A stretch of DNA of 64,000 nucleotides, taken from assembly GCF_036323735.1 (NCBI RefSeq), contig NC_086022.1, forward strand, positions 73,331,702 to 73,395,701, written 5' to 3'. Below the pieces are notes generated by a model that had not been told where the DNA came from, ran no database searches, and worked only from the letters and a program-made list of their open reading frames with translations. A program made the translations under genes and the position numbers. Shown one piece after another: positions 1 through 13,180 of this stretch (positions within the stretch are counted from its first letter, which is position 1; each line of letters starts with the position of its first letter). The DNA comes from Rattus norvegicus (lineage: Eukaryota; Chordata; Mammalia; Rodentia; Muridae).

Positions 1-604
1 ACACAACTGTCAAAGATAATGTAAAATAGAAAAAGCTACTGGCCCAAAGCATACAGGAAATCCCGGACAAAATGAGAAGATCAAACTTAACAATAATAGA
101 TACAGAAGAGAGTAAAGACTCCCAACTCAAAGGATCAAAAATATGTTCAACAAAATCATAGAAGAAAACTTCCCGAATCTAAAGAAAAAAATGCCCACAA
201 ACATAGAAGAAGCCTACAGAACTCCAAATAGATCAGACCAGAAAAGAAACTTCTACCTTCACATAATAGTCAAAACACCAAATGCACAAAGCAAAGAAAG
301 AATATTAAAAGCAGTAAGGGAAAAAGGTCAAGTAACTTATAAAAGCAGACCTAGCAGAATTACACCAGACTTCTCACCAGAGACTATGAAAGCCAGAAGA
401 TCCTGGACAGATGTCATACAGACCCTAAGAGAACACAAATGCCAGCCCAGGTTACTGATTCCAGCAAAACTCTCAGTTAACATAGATGGAGAAACCAAGA
501 TATTCCATGAAAAAACCAAATTTACACAATATCTTTCTACAAATCCAACCCTGCAAAGGATAATAAATGGTGAAGCCCAAAACAAGGAAGCAAGCTACAC
601 TTGA
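1..604 (+). pseudogene. LINE-1 ORF1 remnant (C-terminal two-thirds)
   Basis: This matches the intact ORF1p at 13373-14446 from about residue 150 onward. The longest open piece starts at 143 and covers the RRM-like and C-terminal domains, including the KARRSWTDVIQTLREHKCQP block. The frame is broken before 143 and ends early at a TGA (602-604), where the intact copies read on for a few more residues. No functional product is expected. Confidence 0.9.
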
Positions 605-680
605 GAAAAAGCAAGAAACTAATCTTTTTGCAACAAAACAAAGAGAAGAGAAGCGCAGAAACATAATCTCACCTCCAAAT

Positions 681-3600
681 ACGAAGATAACAGGAAGCAA
701 CAATTACTATACCTTAATATCTCTAAACATCAATGGACTCAATTCCCCAATAAAATGACATAGATTAACAAACTGGATACATCATGAGGACCCAGCATTT
801 TGGTGCCTTTAGGAAACATACCTCAGAGATGAAGACAAACACTACCTCAGAGGAAAAGGCTGGAAAACAAATTTCCAAGCAAATGGTCTGAAGAAGTAAA
901 CTGGAGTAGCCATTTTAATATCGAACAAAATCAATTTTCAACCAAAAGTCATCAAAATAGATAAGGAAGGACACTTCATATTCATCAAAGGAAAAATCCA
1001 TCAAGATGAACTCTCAATCCTAAATATATATGCTCCAAATACAAGGGCACCTACATACATAAAAGAAACCTTACTAAAGCTCAAAGCACACATTGCACCT
1101 CACACAATAATAGTAGGAGATTTCAACACCCCACTCTCATCGATGGACAGGTCATGGAAACAGAAATTGAACAGAGACAAAGACAGACTAAAAGAAGTCA
1201 TGAACCAAATGGACTTAACAGATATTTATAGAACATTCTATCCTAAAGCAAAAGGATATACCTTCTTCTCACCAGCTCATGGTACTTTCTCCAAAATTGA
1301 CCATATAAATGGTCACAAAACAGGCCTCAACAGATAAAAAAGATAGAAATAATCCTGTGCATCCTATTAGACCACCAGAGATTAAAGCTGGTCTTCAATA
1401 ACAATAAGGGAAGACCGCCCACATATACATGGAAATTGAACAATGCTCTCTACTCAATGATAACCTGGTCAAGGAAGAAATAAAGAAAGAAATTAAAGAC
1501 TAAGAATTTAATGAAAATGAAGGTACAACACACCAAAACTTATGGGACACAATGAAAGCTGTGCTAGGAGGAAAATTCATAGCTCTGAGTGCCTTCAGAA
1601 AGAAACAGGAGAGAGCATATATCAGCAGCTTGACAGCACACCTAAAAGCTCTAGAACAAAAAGAAGCAAATACACCCAGGATGAGTAGAAGGCAGGAAAT
1701 AATCAAACGCAGAGCTGAAATCAACCAAGTAGAAACCAAAAGGATCATAGAAAGAATCAACAGAACCAAAAGTTGGTTCTTTGAGAAAATCAACAAGATA
1801 GATAAACCCTTAGCCAGACTAACGAGAGGACACAGAGAGTGTGTCCAAATTTAAAAAATCAGAAATGAAAAGGGAGACATAACATCAGAATCAGAGGAAA
1901 TTCAAAAGATCATCAGATCCTACTACAAAAGCCTATATTCAACAAAACTGGAAAATCTTCAGGAAATGGACAATTTCCTAGACAGATACCAGGTACTGAA
2001 GTTAAATCAGGAACAGATAAACCAGTTAAACAACCCCATAATTCCTAAAGAAATAGAAGCAGTCATTAAATGTCTCTCAACCAAAAAGAGCCCAGGTCCA
2101 GATGGGTTCAGTGCAGAATTCTATCAGACCTTCATAGAAGACCTCATACAGATACTATCCAAACTATTCCACAAAATTGAAACAGATGGAGCGCTACTGG
2201 ATTCCTTCTATGAAGCCACAATTACTCTTATACCTAAACCACACAAAGACCCAACAAAGAAAGAAAACTTCAGACCAATTTCCCTTAAAAATATTGATGC
2301 AAAAATACTCAATAAAATTTTTCCAAACCGAATCCAAGAACACATCAAAACAATCATCCATCATGATCAAGTAGGCTTCATCCCAGGTATGCAGGGATGG
2401 TTTAATATACGGAAAACAATAAATGTAATCCCTTATATAAACAAACTGAAAGATAAAAACCACATGATCATTTCATTAGATGGTGTGAAAGCATTTGACA
2501 AAATTCCACACCCCTTCATTATAAAAGTCCTGGAAAGAACAGGAATTCAAGGCCCATACATAAGCATAGTAAAAGCTATATACAGGAAACCAATAGCTAA
2601 CATTAAACTAAATGGAGAGAAATTTGAAGCAATCCCACTAAAATCAGGGACTAGACAAGGCTGCCCACTTTCTCCGTCCTTATTCAATATAGTTCTTGAA
2701 GTCCTAGCCAGAGCAATCAGACAGGGAAAGGATATCAAAAAGATACAGATTGGAAAAGAAGAAGTCAAAATATCACTATTTGCAGATGATATGATTGTAT
2801 ATTTAAGTGACCCCAAAAGTTCCACCAGAGAACTACTAAACCTGATAAACACTTTCAGCAAAGTGGCTGGGTATAAAATTAACACAAATAAATCAGTAGC
2901 CTTCCTCGACACAAAAAAAGAAACAAACTGAGAGAGAAATTAGCGAAATGACACACTTCATAATAGATCCAAATGATATAAAATACCTTGGTGTGACTTT
3001 AACCAAGCAAGTGAAAGATCTGTATGATAAGAACTCCAAGCCTCTGAAGAAAGCAATTGAAGAAGATCTCAGAAGATGGAAAGATCTCCCATGCTCATGG
3101 ATTGGCAGGATTAATATAGTAAAAATGGCCATTTTACCAAAAGCAATCTACAGATTCAATGCAATCCCCATCAAAATACCAATCCAATTCTTCAGAGTTA
3201 GACAGAACAATTTGCAAATTCATCTGGAATAACAAAAAACCCAGGATAGCTAAAACTATCCCAAAAATAAAAGGACTTCTGGGGGAATCACTATCCCTGA
3301 ACTCAAGCAGTATTACAGAGCAATAGTGATGAAAACTGCATGGTATTGGTACAGAGACAGACAGATAGACCAGTGGAATAGAATTGAAGAACCAGAAATG
3401 AACCCAAACACCTATGGTCACTTGATTTTTGATAAAGGAGCCAAAAACATCCAACGGAAAAAAGATAGCATTTTCAGCAAATGGTGCTGGTTCAACTGGA
3501 GGGCAGCATGTAGAAGATTGCAGATCGATCCATTATTATCACCCTGTAGAAAGCTTATGTCCAAGTGGATTAAGGACCTCCACATCAAACCAGATACACT

Positions 3601-4512
3601 CAAAGTAATAGAAGAAATAGTGGGGAAGAATTTCGAACACATGGGCACTGGAGAAAATTTCCTGTACAAAACACCAATGGCTTGTGCTCTAAGATCAAGA
3701 ATTGACAAATGGGATCTTATATAGCTACAAAACTTCTGTAAGGCAAAGGACACTGTTGTCAGGACAAAACGGCAACCAACAGATTGGGAAAAGATCTTTA
3801 TCAATCCTACAAGTGATAGAGGCCTTATATCCAAAATATAAAAAGAACTCAAGAAGTTAGACTGCAGGGGGACAAAGAACCCTATTAAAAATGGGGTTCA
3901 GAGCTAAAGAAAAAATTCACAACTGAAGAATGCCGAATGGCTGAGAAACACCTAAAGAAATGTTCAATATCTTTAGTCATAAGGGAAATGCAAATCAAAA
4001 CAACCCTGAGATTTCACCTCACACCAGTGAGAATGGCTAAGATCAAAAACTCAGGTGACAGCAGATGCTGATGAGGATGTGGAGAAAGAGGAACACTCCT
4101 TCATTGTTGGTGGGATTGCAGACTGGTACAACTCTTCTGGAAATCAGTCTGGAGGTTCCTTAGAAAATTGGACATTGCACTACCTGAGGACTCAGCTATA
4201 CCTCTCTTGGGCATATACACAAAACATGCTCCAACATACAACAATGACACATGCTCCACTATGTTCATAGCAGCATTATTTATAATAGCCAGAAGCTGGA
4301 AAGAACCCAGATGCCCTTCAACAGAGGAATGGATACAGAGAATGTGGTACATCTACACAATGGAGTACTACTCAGCTATCAAACACAATGACTTGATGAA
4401 ATTCATAGGCAATTGGATGAAACCTCAAAATATCATTCTGAGTGAGGTAACCCAATCACAGAAAAACACACATGGTATGCACTCATTGATAAGTGGATAT
4501 TACTCCAAATGA
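681..4512 (+). pseudogene. LINE-1 ORF2 remnant, start codon lost
   Basis: It aligns along its length with the 1275-residue ORF2 at 14506-18333. The position of the start codon reads ACG (681-683) instead of ATG. In-frame stops and indels split it into pieces. The largest, 1966-2931, holds most of the reverse transcriptase including FADDMIVYL. The C-terminal part is frameshifted near 3190-3230 and again near 3720-3900. The normal TAG stop has changed to TAC, and translation of that frame would end at the TGA at 4510-4512. Confidence 0.9.
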
Positions 4513-5240
4513 TCAAATTACCCAAGATGCACAGAACACATGAAACACAAGAAGGATGACCAGTGTGGATGCTTCACTCCTTCTTTAAAAGGGGAACAAG
4601 AATACCCTTGGGAGGGAATAGGGAGGCAAAGTTTAGAACAGGGACAGAAGGAACACCCATTCAGAGCCTGCCCCACATGTCGCCCATACATATACAGCCA
4701 CTCAATTAGATAAGATGGATGAAGCAAAGAAGTGCAGGCTGACAGGAACCGGATGTAAATCTCTCCTGAACGACACAGCCAGAATATGGCAAATACATAG
4801 GCGAATGCCAGTAACAAACCACTGAACTGAGAACTGGACCCCCGTTGAAGGAATCAGCGAAAGGACTAAAAGAGCTGAAGAGGCTTCAGACCCCATATGA
4901 ACAACAATGCCAACCAACCAGAGCTTCCAGTGACTAAGCCACTACCCAAAGACTATACATGGATTGACCCTGGGCTCCAAATTCATAGGTAGCAACGAAT
5001 AGCCTAGTAGGGGCACCGTGGAAGGGGAGGCCTTTGGCCCTGCCAAGGATGGACCCCCAGTGTATGGAATTGTTGGGGGGAGGGCATTAATGGGGAACAA
5101 TGGGGAGGGGAACACCTCTATAGAAGGGGAGGGGTTAGGGGGATGTTGGCCTAGAAACCGGGAAAGGGAACATTTGAAATGTAAATAAGAAATACCCAAT
5201 TTAATAAATATGGAGGGATAAAATGAAAAAGAAAAGAGAT

Positions 5241-6737
5241 ACATCTCCTGAGACTTACAATATTTTCTTAATAAACTCGACATCAGCTATGTATGGTTAA
5301 GTTGCTAATTCTCAATTGGCTGTTGTTTTACTAAACAAGTATTAGATTACCGCAATTTACTGCTAGAAGTAGCAAGAAATATTTGGTAGAGTTTAGCAAA
5401 GCCACAACAGATATGACAAATGTTCACTGAATTACTTTCTTTGTTTGCATATATAACTAACTCTTTGCCAATTATGACAGTTAACAAGGGTTTTCTTCAA
5501 AGAGAAAAATGGATTTATTCCTCAATTTAAACATATATGCTGGAGTAAATCTCTGAGGGACCTACTCCTGGAGAATAAGTTCTTACTAGAGTTGCTTCTT
5601 CTAAAACCATACTATTCTGGCAGATGGCTACACATTGCGTTTTGAATAAAGAATCCAGTGGACCTACCCCACTCCCCATTCATGGAAGCAGCAAAGGAGT
5701 CTCATTCTCTTTTTCTATCCTTGCGTGGTGTAAGAAAGAGATTCTGGGAGTGAAGTAGGCTGGTGGTGGAAAAGGATGAGAAATCCTTCACAACTTTACC
5801 TCCCTTCTCTGTTGCAAAGGGTAAAAGGTGCTAGTGATAGCTGAGGCATTAAGGAAGCGTTGTGAAGAGAAAAACCACATAGCATGTGAATATAAATCAT
5901 GTAAATATAGTATGGACCAGTCCTAGCTGTGCTTGCAGGCTCCCCTATCGTAGTAGATTGATGATACCAGATTAGCATGCATTTGCCAATACGTGTGCTA
6001 TCCAAAGCATTCTAACATACAATGCTGGTCCCTTGGTATAAAATTATACAACTAATGCAGACTGGTTTAAGTTATTGCTTTTGCTAGAATAAACATTAAA
6101 ATATTTCATTTAATGCTTCAGTTATATTTCAAGGTGTTCATTGAAACAGAAACCTAAAACAAATTTTATACCACTTGAACAGTTACTGAAGGTATACAAA
6201 ATATAAAATACAGGCTATGTACTAATCAATTTAATTAAATATTTGAGTAAAAAATTATTAAAGAATAAATAAAAATGCAAATCAGTAGGTACCTTATCTA
6301 GGTAAAAATATACTGAAGGTGATATTTTATTTCTTTACATATGCTTTGCAGTGATGGCTCATGGCCCAAATCAAGGTCATTTCTATTTCCCATATAAAAT
6401 ACACAACAGTTAAACAGAAATATTTCAAAATCTGTGGCTCTATCTGGCAACAGGGTATGAAAATGATGACTCAGTGATCTCTTTAGGATGGCACAGAATT
6501 CTGTTTGGTTACTTTATACATGGCTGAGGTCACTGCCTGTACCATGTCACTCCAAGTCATCAATATTTGTACTCTTTTATCTATGCTCCCTCAGTAATGT
6601 ATCTGCAGCTCAGTCTAGATTTATGTGATATGCAAAAAGAGAAAGGTTCATAAATAACAACATAGGAGTAAATAACTACATGGGCTCTTTTGCTTCTCAT
6701 CTGTGGGAGCCTCCCTTTTGATTGGCACAGGTCTTAC
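5241..6737 (-). other. Tpk1 intron sequence, no recognised repeat
   Basis: This is the intron downstream of the 6738-6833 exon. It begins at the donor gtaagac and runs to the decayed LINE-1. I see AT-rich, non-repetitive intron sequence and no exon, SINE or microsatellite. Confidence 0.6.
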
Positions 6738-6833
6738 CTGCAGCTCTTTTTCTTCTATCTTCCTTTGGAGCACTTGAAGACACTTGGTAAAGTCAGTGTG
6801 GTCTTGGTCAGGAGTGGAAATAAGATCACAGCC
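6738..6833 (-). CDS. Tpk1: Tpk1 coding exon, residues about 87-118 of thiamin pyrophosphokinase 1
   Basis: Read on the minus strand, a pyrimidine-rich acceptor ending in cacatag (ag at 6835-6834) is followed by 96 bases open in phase 0, then CAG|gtaagac. The 32 residues begin GCDLISTPDQDHTDFTK and end in EEKELQ. I recognise them as mammalian TPK1, and they match the mouse protein as I remember it. TPK1 moves the pyrophosphate of ATP onto thiamine in the cytosol, making thiamine pyrophosphate, the cofactor of pyruvate and 2-oxoglutarate dehydrogenases and transketolase. The exon lies in the N-terminal catalytic domain. The Asp in HTDFT corresponds to residue 100, an active-site acid by family knowledge. 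The exon is a multiple of three and joins in frame to the exon at 52971-53043. No base looks damaged, so I take it as functional. Confidence 0.95.
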
Positions 6834-8100
6834 CTATGTGTGGAAGAAAGAGAATGTTGAAAATTAAGATTTCAGTGCATGATCAAAAGGCAAGCGCTAA
6901 AATTAAAGACAGCCTATCATTAGATAAATCCTAGGAGGCCAGCACCACTTGCTCATTAGAATCAGCGTCATTATCTTTGTATCTTTTTTCTTTCACATAA
7001 AGGGACACATTAAGAATGAAGTTACAATGATGACATAATTATGTCAATTATTTTCCCTAAGGCAAGTACATATTTTAACATATAATTCATCCTCCAGAGA
7101 TACTGATGTGATAACATTCAAGTTTGACATAAGAATTTTATACCAGTATGATCAATTTTTCTCACAGTGAAATTAAAATGAAAGTATTTCTTTAAAAACT
7201 CTAATTTATTTAAGCAGACTACATCACTTGAGTTACAGGAAATGGAAAAACTAGCATTAATATTGAAGTAGTGATTATATTTTATACTTTAGGTACAGTC
7301 TGTCTTGTAAGATTCCTTTAGAGTCTTACTCATGTGAGCAGCAGCAGAAAGAGCTTCCACTGTTCACATATGAATTATCTTTGAGATATAATGGGGTGAA
7401 GTTATAACTTCCATGCTTTCTTTATAACATCTCACCATCTGCAAGACACCTAAGCCCATTCAAAAGGACAAAGCCGGGAGAGCACAGCTTGTCATCTCTT
7501 GTGAACTTAGATGGTTAAAGAAACTGTGATTTTAAAAAGTCATCTTCTTTCCCAGTGTCATACAGGGGCAAAGGTGTATAAAATCAGACCAGGTGGGAGT
7601 CCATACTTCTTAATTCAGAAATGAAAACAATTCTTGGACTCTGACAAGGAGCTGAGTAAGGGAAAGTTAAACATAATCTAGTGAATAAGAGTTGCCATTC
7701 AAAGAGTTTTCAAGGATACAAACCACCCATATGGACTCCTAAATTATTCTAAAAACCATCCTCAGTAGATTTAAAGCTTCTTCTTTTACCTCAAGGTCTC
7801 TTTAAATATGCCAAGCTCAACCTGTGCTTCATTCATTTATGACTTTCTCACAATGGAGTGACCAGTGAAAAAATTAATTTCTCACTACTCAGAAATATAT
7901 GATGCTCTAAAAGGCATATATGTCATCTTTACAAGATCAAAGACATAATTCCCCGATCCTAAAAGAATATTGAAATTTAGTATAATCACCAAGCAAGGGC
8001 AGGAAGAAGCAACTGATCTAAAGTTAACAGTCTTAAAAAGAAAGACATATGCAAGTCACTTAGGGATATTAAAAGTGACAGATAAGGCTGTCACCAATTT
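6834..8100. other. Intron sequence, nothing recognised
   Basis: AT-rich single-copy-looking sequence next to the Tpk1 acceptor. No long open frame, SINE box or tandem repeat was seen. Confidence 0.55.
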
Positions 8101-8104
8101 CATG

Positions 8105-8205
8105 TTATGGAGAGCTCCCTGAGGGTAAGAATTGGTTTCTTTCTATACTATATCCAATTTTGTCACCTATCTTCTAAATAGTAAGTGTTTAATAAATATT
8201 TCCAT
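8105..8205 (+). repeat. Possible ancient L2 LINE 3' end
   Basis: The order of agctccctgagggtaagaa, a pyrimidine-rich stretch, then agtaagtgtttaataaatat fits the conserved 3' end of mammalian L2. It is diverged and short. A chance likeness is possible. Confidence 0.5.
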
Positions 8206-8960
8206 GAATAATAAACGTTTAATAAATATTCCATGCAACACAGAATACATTATATACTAAATATATTAACATACACGAATTTATAGACTTTCATAGAAAT
8301 GTGTATTGGCAATAGGCTCGGGCAGTGTCTTCTTGTCAAACACCACATTTACTAACTGAGATTTTGACTTTCTTTTTAAAATTGTGACAATGAAACAACT
8401 TCATAAAAGAAAATAAAACTAAACAGGCAAATGCAAAGAGCAATAGCTGGTTCACAGATGAGTCTACCCTTCCAGCTATCATCACACAATCAGCAGACAG
8501 CCACAGAGACAATGTTAGTTGGGAAGAACAAAATCTAGAACCACTGCAAATCTTTACAGATTAAGAGATCACAATTGCCTTGAGGAGGGGGCATATAGAT
8601 AGAAACTTTGTAGTCATTCCTACAAAGGGAATTTATAACTTTCTGGAAGCAAAAAGCCTCATAATATTTCTTGAATCAGTTCAATAAGAATGATATGTAA
8701 ATTAAAAAATGCCATCTCTGCAAGTTGGGAACAGTTAATTACCCAGGGCTAGTAAAGCCATGCATCTTGAAGATAAACCACTTCAATAAACCAGCATAAT
8801 TCCTAATTACATTCTAAATATTTATCAGTATACATACAGATAAGTGTAGTTCTAACCTCATACCAAAGAAACTTCCCCTTGCAATAGATGGAAACCGTTA
8901 GAGACCACAACTGATCAAAATCCAGTGAAGAGATTTCATAGTGCCTAGTACAGACTGATA
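8206..8960. other. Intron sequence, nothing recognised
   Basis: AT-rich sequence with no feature I can support. It leads into the CA-rich block. Confidence 0.5.
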
Positions 8961-8962
8961 CA

Positions 8963-9053
8963 TACATATGTGTGTGCACACATACAAATACACACACATA
9001 CATATACCACATACACACACTTCACACATACACATACACCACATACACACACA
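8963..9053. repeat. Impure (CA)n / (ACATAC)n block
   Basis: Alternating cacaca and catacata units with interruptions. The open frames over it on both strands are low-complexity products of the repeat. Confidence 0.85.
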
Positions 9054-9139
9054 AAATCAGAACTCCTGTACAGGTTCTGCAAGAAGAGAAGGAGAAAATG
9101 TTGTAAGAGTGAGAGGAACACCAAGTTTGTTGTGACATG

Positions 9140-9745
9140 TGTCTCCTGTCTCTTGGAAATGTCAGCAAAGCTACACCCAACAGTCTCATTAGTATGGCTG
9201 CCTTAAGAGGCCCAAACAATGATGACACCAATGGACAAGTTAATGTGGAAAACAGAAAGCTCAAGGGGCCTCATTCTTAGACAAAGAACTATGGGAAATA
9301 CTGAGAGAAGGAGAAATAATCTTCTCCAGGGAAACCACCCCAAACCAGTTAGTTATCCCATGCCTTGAAGTCGTGTGTGTGTGTGTGTGTTTTATTTGAC
9401 ATGTTTAAGAATATATATGTATGTGTATACACTTATATGTATAAATGTGAGAACAATTATTTTAAAAAGAGAACACAAATTTGAGACAAAGCAAGGCAAC
9501 TGGGGAGACAAAACTTAGATGATTTGAGCTGCAGCTAAGCTGAAAGCATCCAATCTGTAGTTTAATTTCCAACACATCAGAAAGTCGAATGCAAGCTGCA
9601 AATGGAGGGAAATATGAGGATATAAAATAGGGAGGGGGATAATTGGGGGGATTATGGATGTATTTGGAAGTAGATCCAAGAAATGAATGTGACAAATTAC
9701 ATTGTATACTATAAATAATATGAATAATTATGTATAATAATATGA
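9140..9745 (+). mobile_element. Old rodent LINE-1 3'UTR fragment
   Basis: Blocks in the order of older murid LINE-1 3' ends are visible: atggctgcctta, aatggacaagttaatgtgga, cttagacaaagaacta, cttctccagggaa, then an alternating TG/TA stretch (TG run at 9373-9391), and later a G-rich ggagggggata segment. The subfamily was not assigned. It differs from the 3'UTR of the young copies in this window. Confidence 0.7.
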
Positions 9746-9792
9746 ATATAATTATGTATATATACATGTATGTATGTATGCATGTATGTATA
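9746..9792. repeat. (ATGT)n microsatellite
   Basis: Tandem tatg/atgt units with a few changes directly follow the old LINE-1 tail. Confidence 0.8.
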
Positions 9793-12086
9793 TCCCCTTA
9801 CACACATTGACTTAATTGTTTCTTGGGTCCTCTAGTAACAAAGTAAATGTAGTCGAAGAGAATTAGGAGAGAGCAAAGAATAAGATGGTACTTATGTAAG
9901 TTAATCCACCAAACCTGCATTTACATTAGACAGGGAAGATACTTACAGAGTCAGAAGCACTAGGGCATTGAACAGTTTCCACTGATTTGATATTTTTCTT
10001 TAGTAAAAACTTAAAGCCCTCATGATACCCTATATCCCCAAAGTTAGAAGAAAATGCCATGGTGTTTATCATTGCAAGGCCTTAAGTCTCTAATTAGTAT
10101 GCAGGATTAGTTTTCTCATAGTAATGCATACATTCTAACTAGAAACACACTGAAAACCCCAGGAGGTTCAAACTACAATGACCTTAAATTGCCTTAAAGT
10201 GCTTCAGCTTGGTGAAAACTGCATTGTCATTGAATTTTTGTAGTTTCATAAAAAGAAGGGCCTCTTAAAGCCAGGAAGAATTACTATTTTATGAGCCAGC
10301 AGGTGGCTCCAATTTCACACTGCATATACTTGTATTTGATTTTTTTGTCATTTAACAAGGAGATACCTATATAACTTAATTCTACTAACTTCTCTCTGTG
10401 AATATGATACTTCCTCAAGCTAGATTGTGATTTCTTATATAATTATATTTCATTAATTGCAGTTCACAGTGAGTTAAAGCGAAAACATCTGGGCTCATGC
10501 TACAAGGTTCAGTACATATTGATTCAAGGTTATCCTGATTTTAACCTGAAAGAATCTTTTGAACACATAGAGCCGCAGTTCTGATGTGGACTCTCCTAAA
10601 GTCCACAGACACTAGAGGGAGAAGTGAGAAGGAAGCAAGTTAGAGCAGCCACCGTAAGGATTCTGTTCTAATTTCTGTGGTGACAGTAATCTGATTTATC
10701 AAGCATCTCTCAACCAAGAAATACAAATGAGAAAATCCCATAAACTTAACTATAAGTAAACATAATTACTGTTTAGAGCTTATTATATGTCTGTAGCCCT
10801 GTTAATGTTGTGCAGTCTGGGGAGGGGGAAGGTAATAGCTTACTCCTAACATGCCTAAAATGCATGAAATCCAGTGCTAAACACTGAAAAATAAAATCTA
10901 CAATTATTATGATTATCATATGAAGAAGAAAGGTCTACTAGATACTAAGAACACAGTCCAGCAGAAATAAAACATGAACACTAGTAGCATAAATTATATT
11001 TGATTATGCATGAGAAAGAGAAACATAAAGATGGTCTCCTCATCTTCCTCTTGCCATTCAGAAAAAAAATCATAGAAATGTTTGCTTATGTTTAGTATAT
11101 GTCTGAAAAAATGTGTTCAGTTCATTCATAAATCACACTTTTCCTTTTGGCAGGTAGTTTGGACATCTGAAATAGTATTTGGGCCTTTGTGCTAAGCCAC
11201 ATTCTCTATAAATTAACTTCATTAAAATCTCTGTATTTGGGGAATAAATATGCCTCCACTAATATCAAAACAGCCCTGGCTGCAGGCTTGGATCTGTTCA
11301 CTGTGATACGTTTCAAAGCAGTATCACTAGATCAGAAGCCAAGAAAACATTTTGAAAAATTCTTCACAAAAGTAGTTTACATTTCATAGTATATACATAT
11401 AAGTGGATATTATGATATACCATATTTTTCATTCTTATATAGTTATGTATAATTGATACATTTGAAAATTACCTTAAAGGCCTACGTTACTTAAAATCCT
11501 CACCCCCTTCAACAGAGACAAAGACAAAGACAGACACAGAGAAAAACAAACATCCTCAAGCTTAGGAAAGTAACAAATGCTACCCAGCCAGATAATGATA
11601 CAATACATGAAATTTGAAAATATTATCATAAAACACATCCAAAACAATGAAGAATGAAGATAACCAAAGGGACTTTTTGATGCAAGATGGCTGAACTTGT
11701 CCTTCCTCAGATTTAAAGTAATTCAGACCCAAATGTAGCAAACTCAAACACTGGAAGCCTAGCTACACCAGGGCAGTGGTAGCCATCTGCATAGCACAGA
11801 ACTATCTTCTAGGAACCTAACTGAAAATTAGGAACGTGCACTGGGCCGCTGCAAGATGAAGAGCTTAGAAGAACTGGGGAGAGAAAGTAATACAAAGGGG
11901 TGAACATTTGGAAACTGAACCACAGATAAGAATTAGAGTTAGAAAAATGATCGGACTGTGGGGTGGGTGACTTCTTAAATGAAAAAATACAAATTCTATT
12001 CAAAATTAATAATTAAGAAACAACTTAATGTGGAAAGAAAAATTCCACACGCTAGGAGACACTTTCTACCTACAAAGTGTTTACGG
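9793..12086. other. Intron sequence, mostly unrecognised
   Basis: Apart from the candidate cryptic exon, I see AT-rich sequence without a clear repeat. Short A-rich and AGAC-rich patches occur near 11510-11560. The last 400 bases before the LINE-1 were examined for a provirus arm or an older LINE-1 5' end and neither was convincing. Confidence 0.5.
9947..10029 (-). other. Candidate cryptic (pseudo-) exon in the Tpk1 intron
   Basis: On the minus strand the segment has a consensus donor TCT|gtaagt, an acceptor gatatag, a pyrimidine-rich stretch and a branch-like ttctaac upstream. It is 83 bp long, not a multiple of three. In the phase supplied by the upstream Tpk1 exon it reads a TAA after nine codons. 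It is absent from TPK1 as known, so inclusion would truncate the protein. It may simply be unused. Confidence 0.35.
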
Positions 12087-13180
12087 ACCCAACCGCCTGG
12101 TCAGGTGGGCACTCCTGAGGCTGCAGAGCGGAAGAGACCACCAACACTGCTCACCCCTGCCCACATCCCTGGCCCAAGAGGAAACTGTATAAGGCCTCTG
12201 GGCTCCCGTGGGGGAGGGCCCAGGAGCGGCAGGACCCCTGCCAGAGACACCCCCGGACCCTGAAGGAAACAGACCGGATAAACAGTTCTCAGCACCCAAA
12301 TCCCGTGGGAGGGAGAGCTAAACCTTCAGAGAGGCAGACAAGCCTGGGAAACCAGAAGAGACTGCTCCCTGCACACACATCTCGGACGCCAGAGGAAGAA
12401 GCCAAAGACCATCTGGAACCCTGGTGCACTAAAGCTCCCGGAAGGGGCGGCACAGGTCTTCCTGGTTGCTGCCGCTGCAGAGAGCCCCTGGGCAGCACCC
12501 CACGAGCGAACCTGAGCCTCGGGACCACAGGTAAGACCAAATTTTCTGCTGCAAGAAAGCTGCCTGGTGAGCTTGGGACACACGGAAGCAGAATTTCTCT
12601 AGGACCGGGCACGTTCTGTGTTTACCGGAAGTCCCACACCAGCGGATCCCGGCCCGCAGCAGCTCTCTGCTCCCAGACCCGGTGAGAGAGAACCCAACCG
12701 CCTGGTCAGGTGGGCACTCCTGAGGCTGCAGAGCAGAAGAGACCACCAACTCTGCTCACCCCTGCCCACATCCCTGGCCCAAGAGGAAACTGTATAAGGC
12801 CTCTGGGCTCCCGTGGGGGAGGGCCCAGGAGCGGCAGGACCCCTGCCAGAGACACCCCCGGACCCTGAAGGAAACAGACCGGATAAACAGTTCTCTGCAC
12901 CCAAATCCCGTGGGAGGGAGAGCTAAACCTTCAGAGAGGCAGACAAGCCTGGGAAACCAGAAGAGACTGCTCCCTGCACACACATCTCGGACGCCAGAGG
13001 AAAGAGCCAAAGACCATCATGAACCCTGGTGCACTGAAGCTCCCGGAAGAGGCGGCACAGGTCTTCCTGGTTGCTGCCGCTGCAGAGAGCCCCTGGGCAG
13101 CACCCCACGAGCGAACCTGAGCCTCGGAACCACAGGTAAGACCAAATTTTCTGCTGCAAGAAAGCTGCCTGGTGAACTCA
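12087..13180 (+). repeat. 605-bp direct tandem repeat in the copy A 5'UTR
   Basis: Unit 1 spans 12087-12691 and unit 2, partial, 12692 to about 13180. The units differ by scattered single-base changes, for example cagagcggaag versus cagagcagaag. Confidence 0.85.

Larger units (their letters stand above)
1..5240 (+). mobile_element. Decayed rat-type LINE-1, left part outside the window
   Basis: The sequence is colinear with the intact copy at 12087-19072, from the middle of ORF1 (about 13830 there) to the A-rich 3' end. It holds an ORF1 remnant, an ORF2 remnant, a 3'UTR with a G-rich polypurine run (about 5075-5170) and a short impure A-rich tail (about 5200-5240). Scattered substitutions, stops and frameshifts make it clearly older than the two intact copies. 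It is antisense to Tpk1. The 5' end and any left-hand target duplication lie outside the window. Confidence 0.95.

Noticed and set aside
9947..10029. A true Tpk1 exon between the two recognised ones, encoding a peptide like YHEGFKFLLKK
   Set aside because: The recognised exons join directly in frame as in known TPK1. This 83-bp segment would break the frame, so it is kept only as a cryptic exon candidate.
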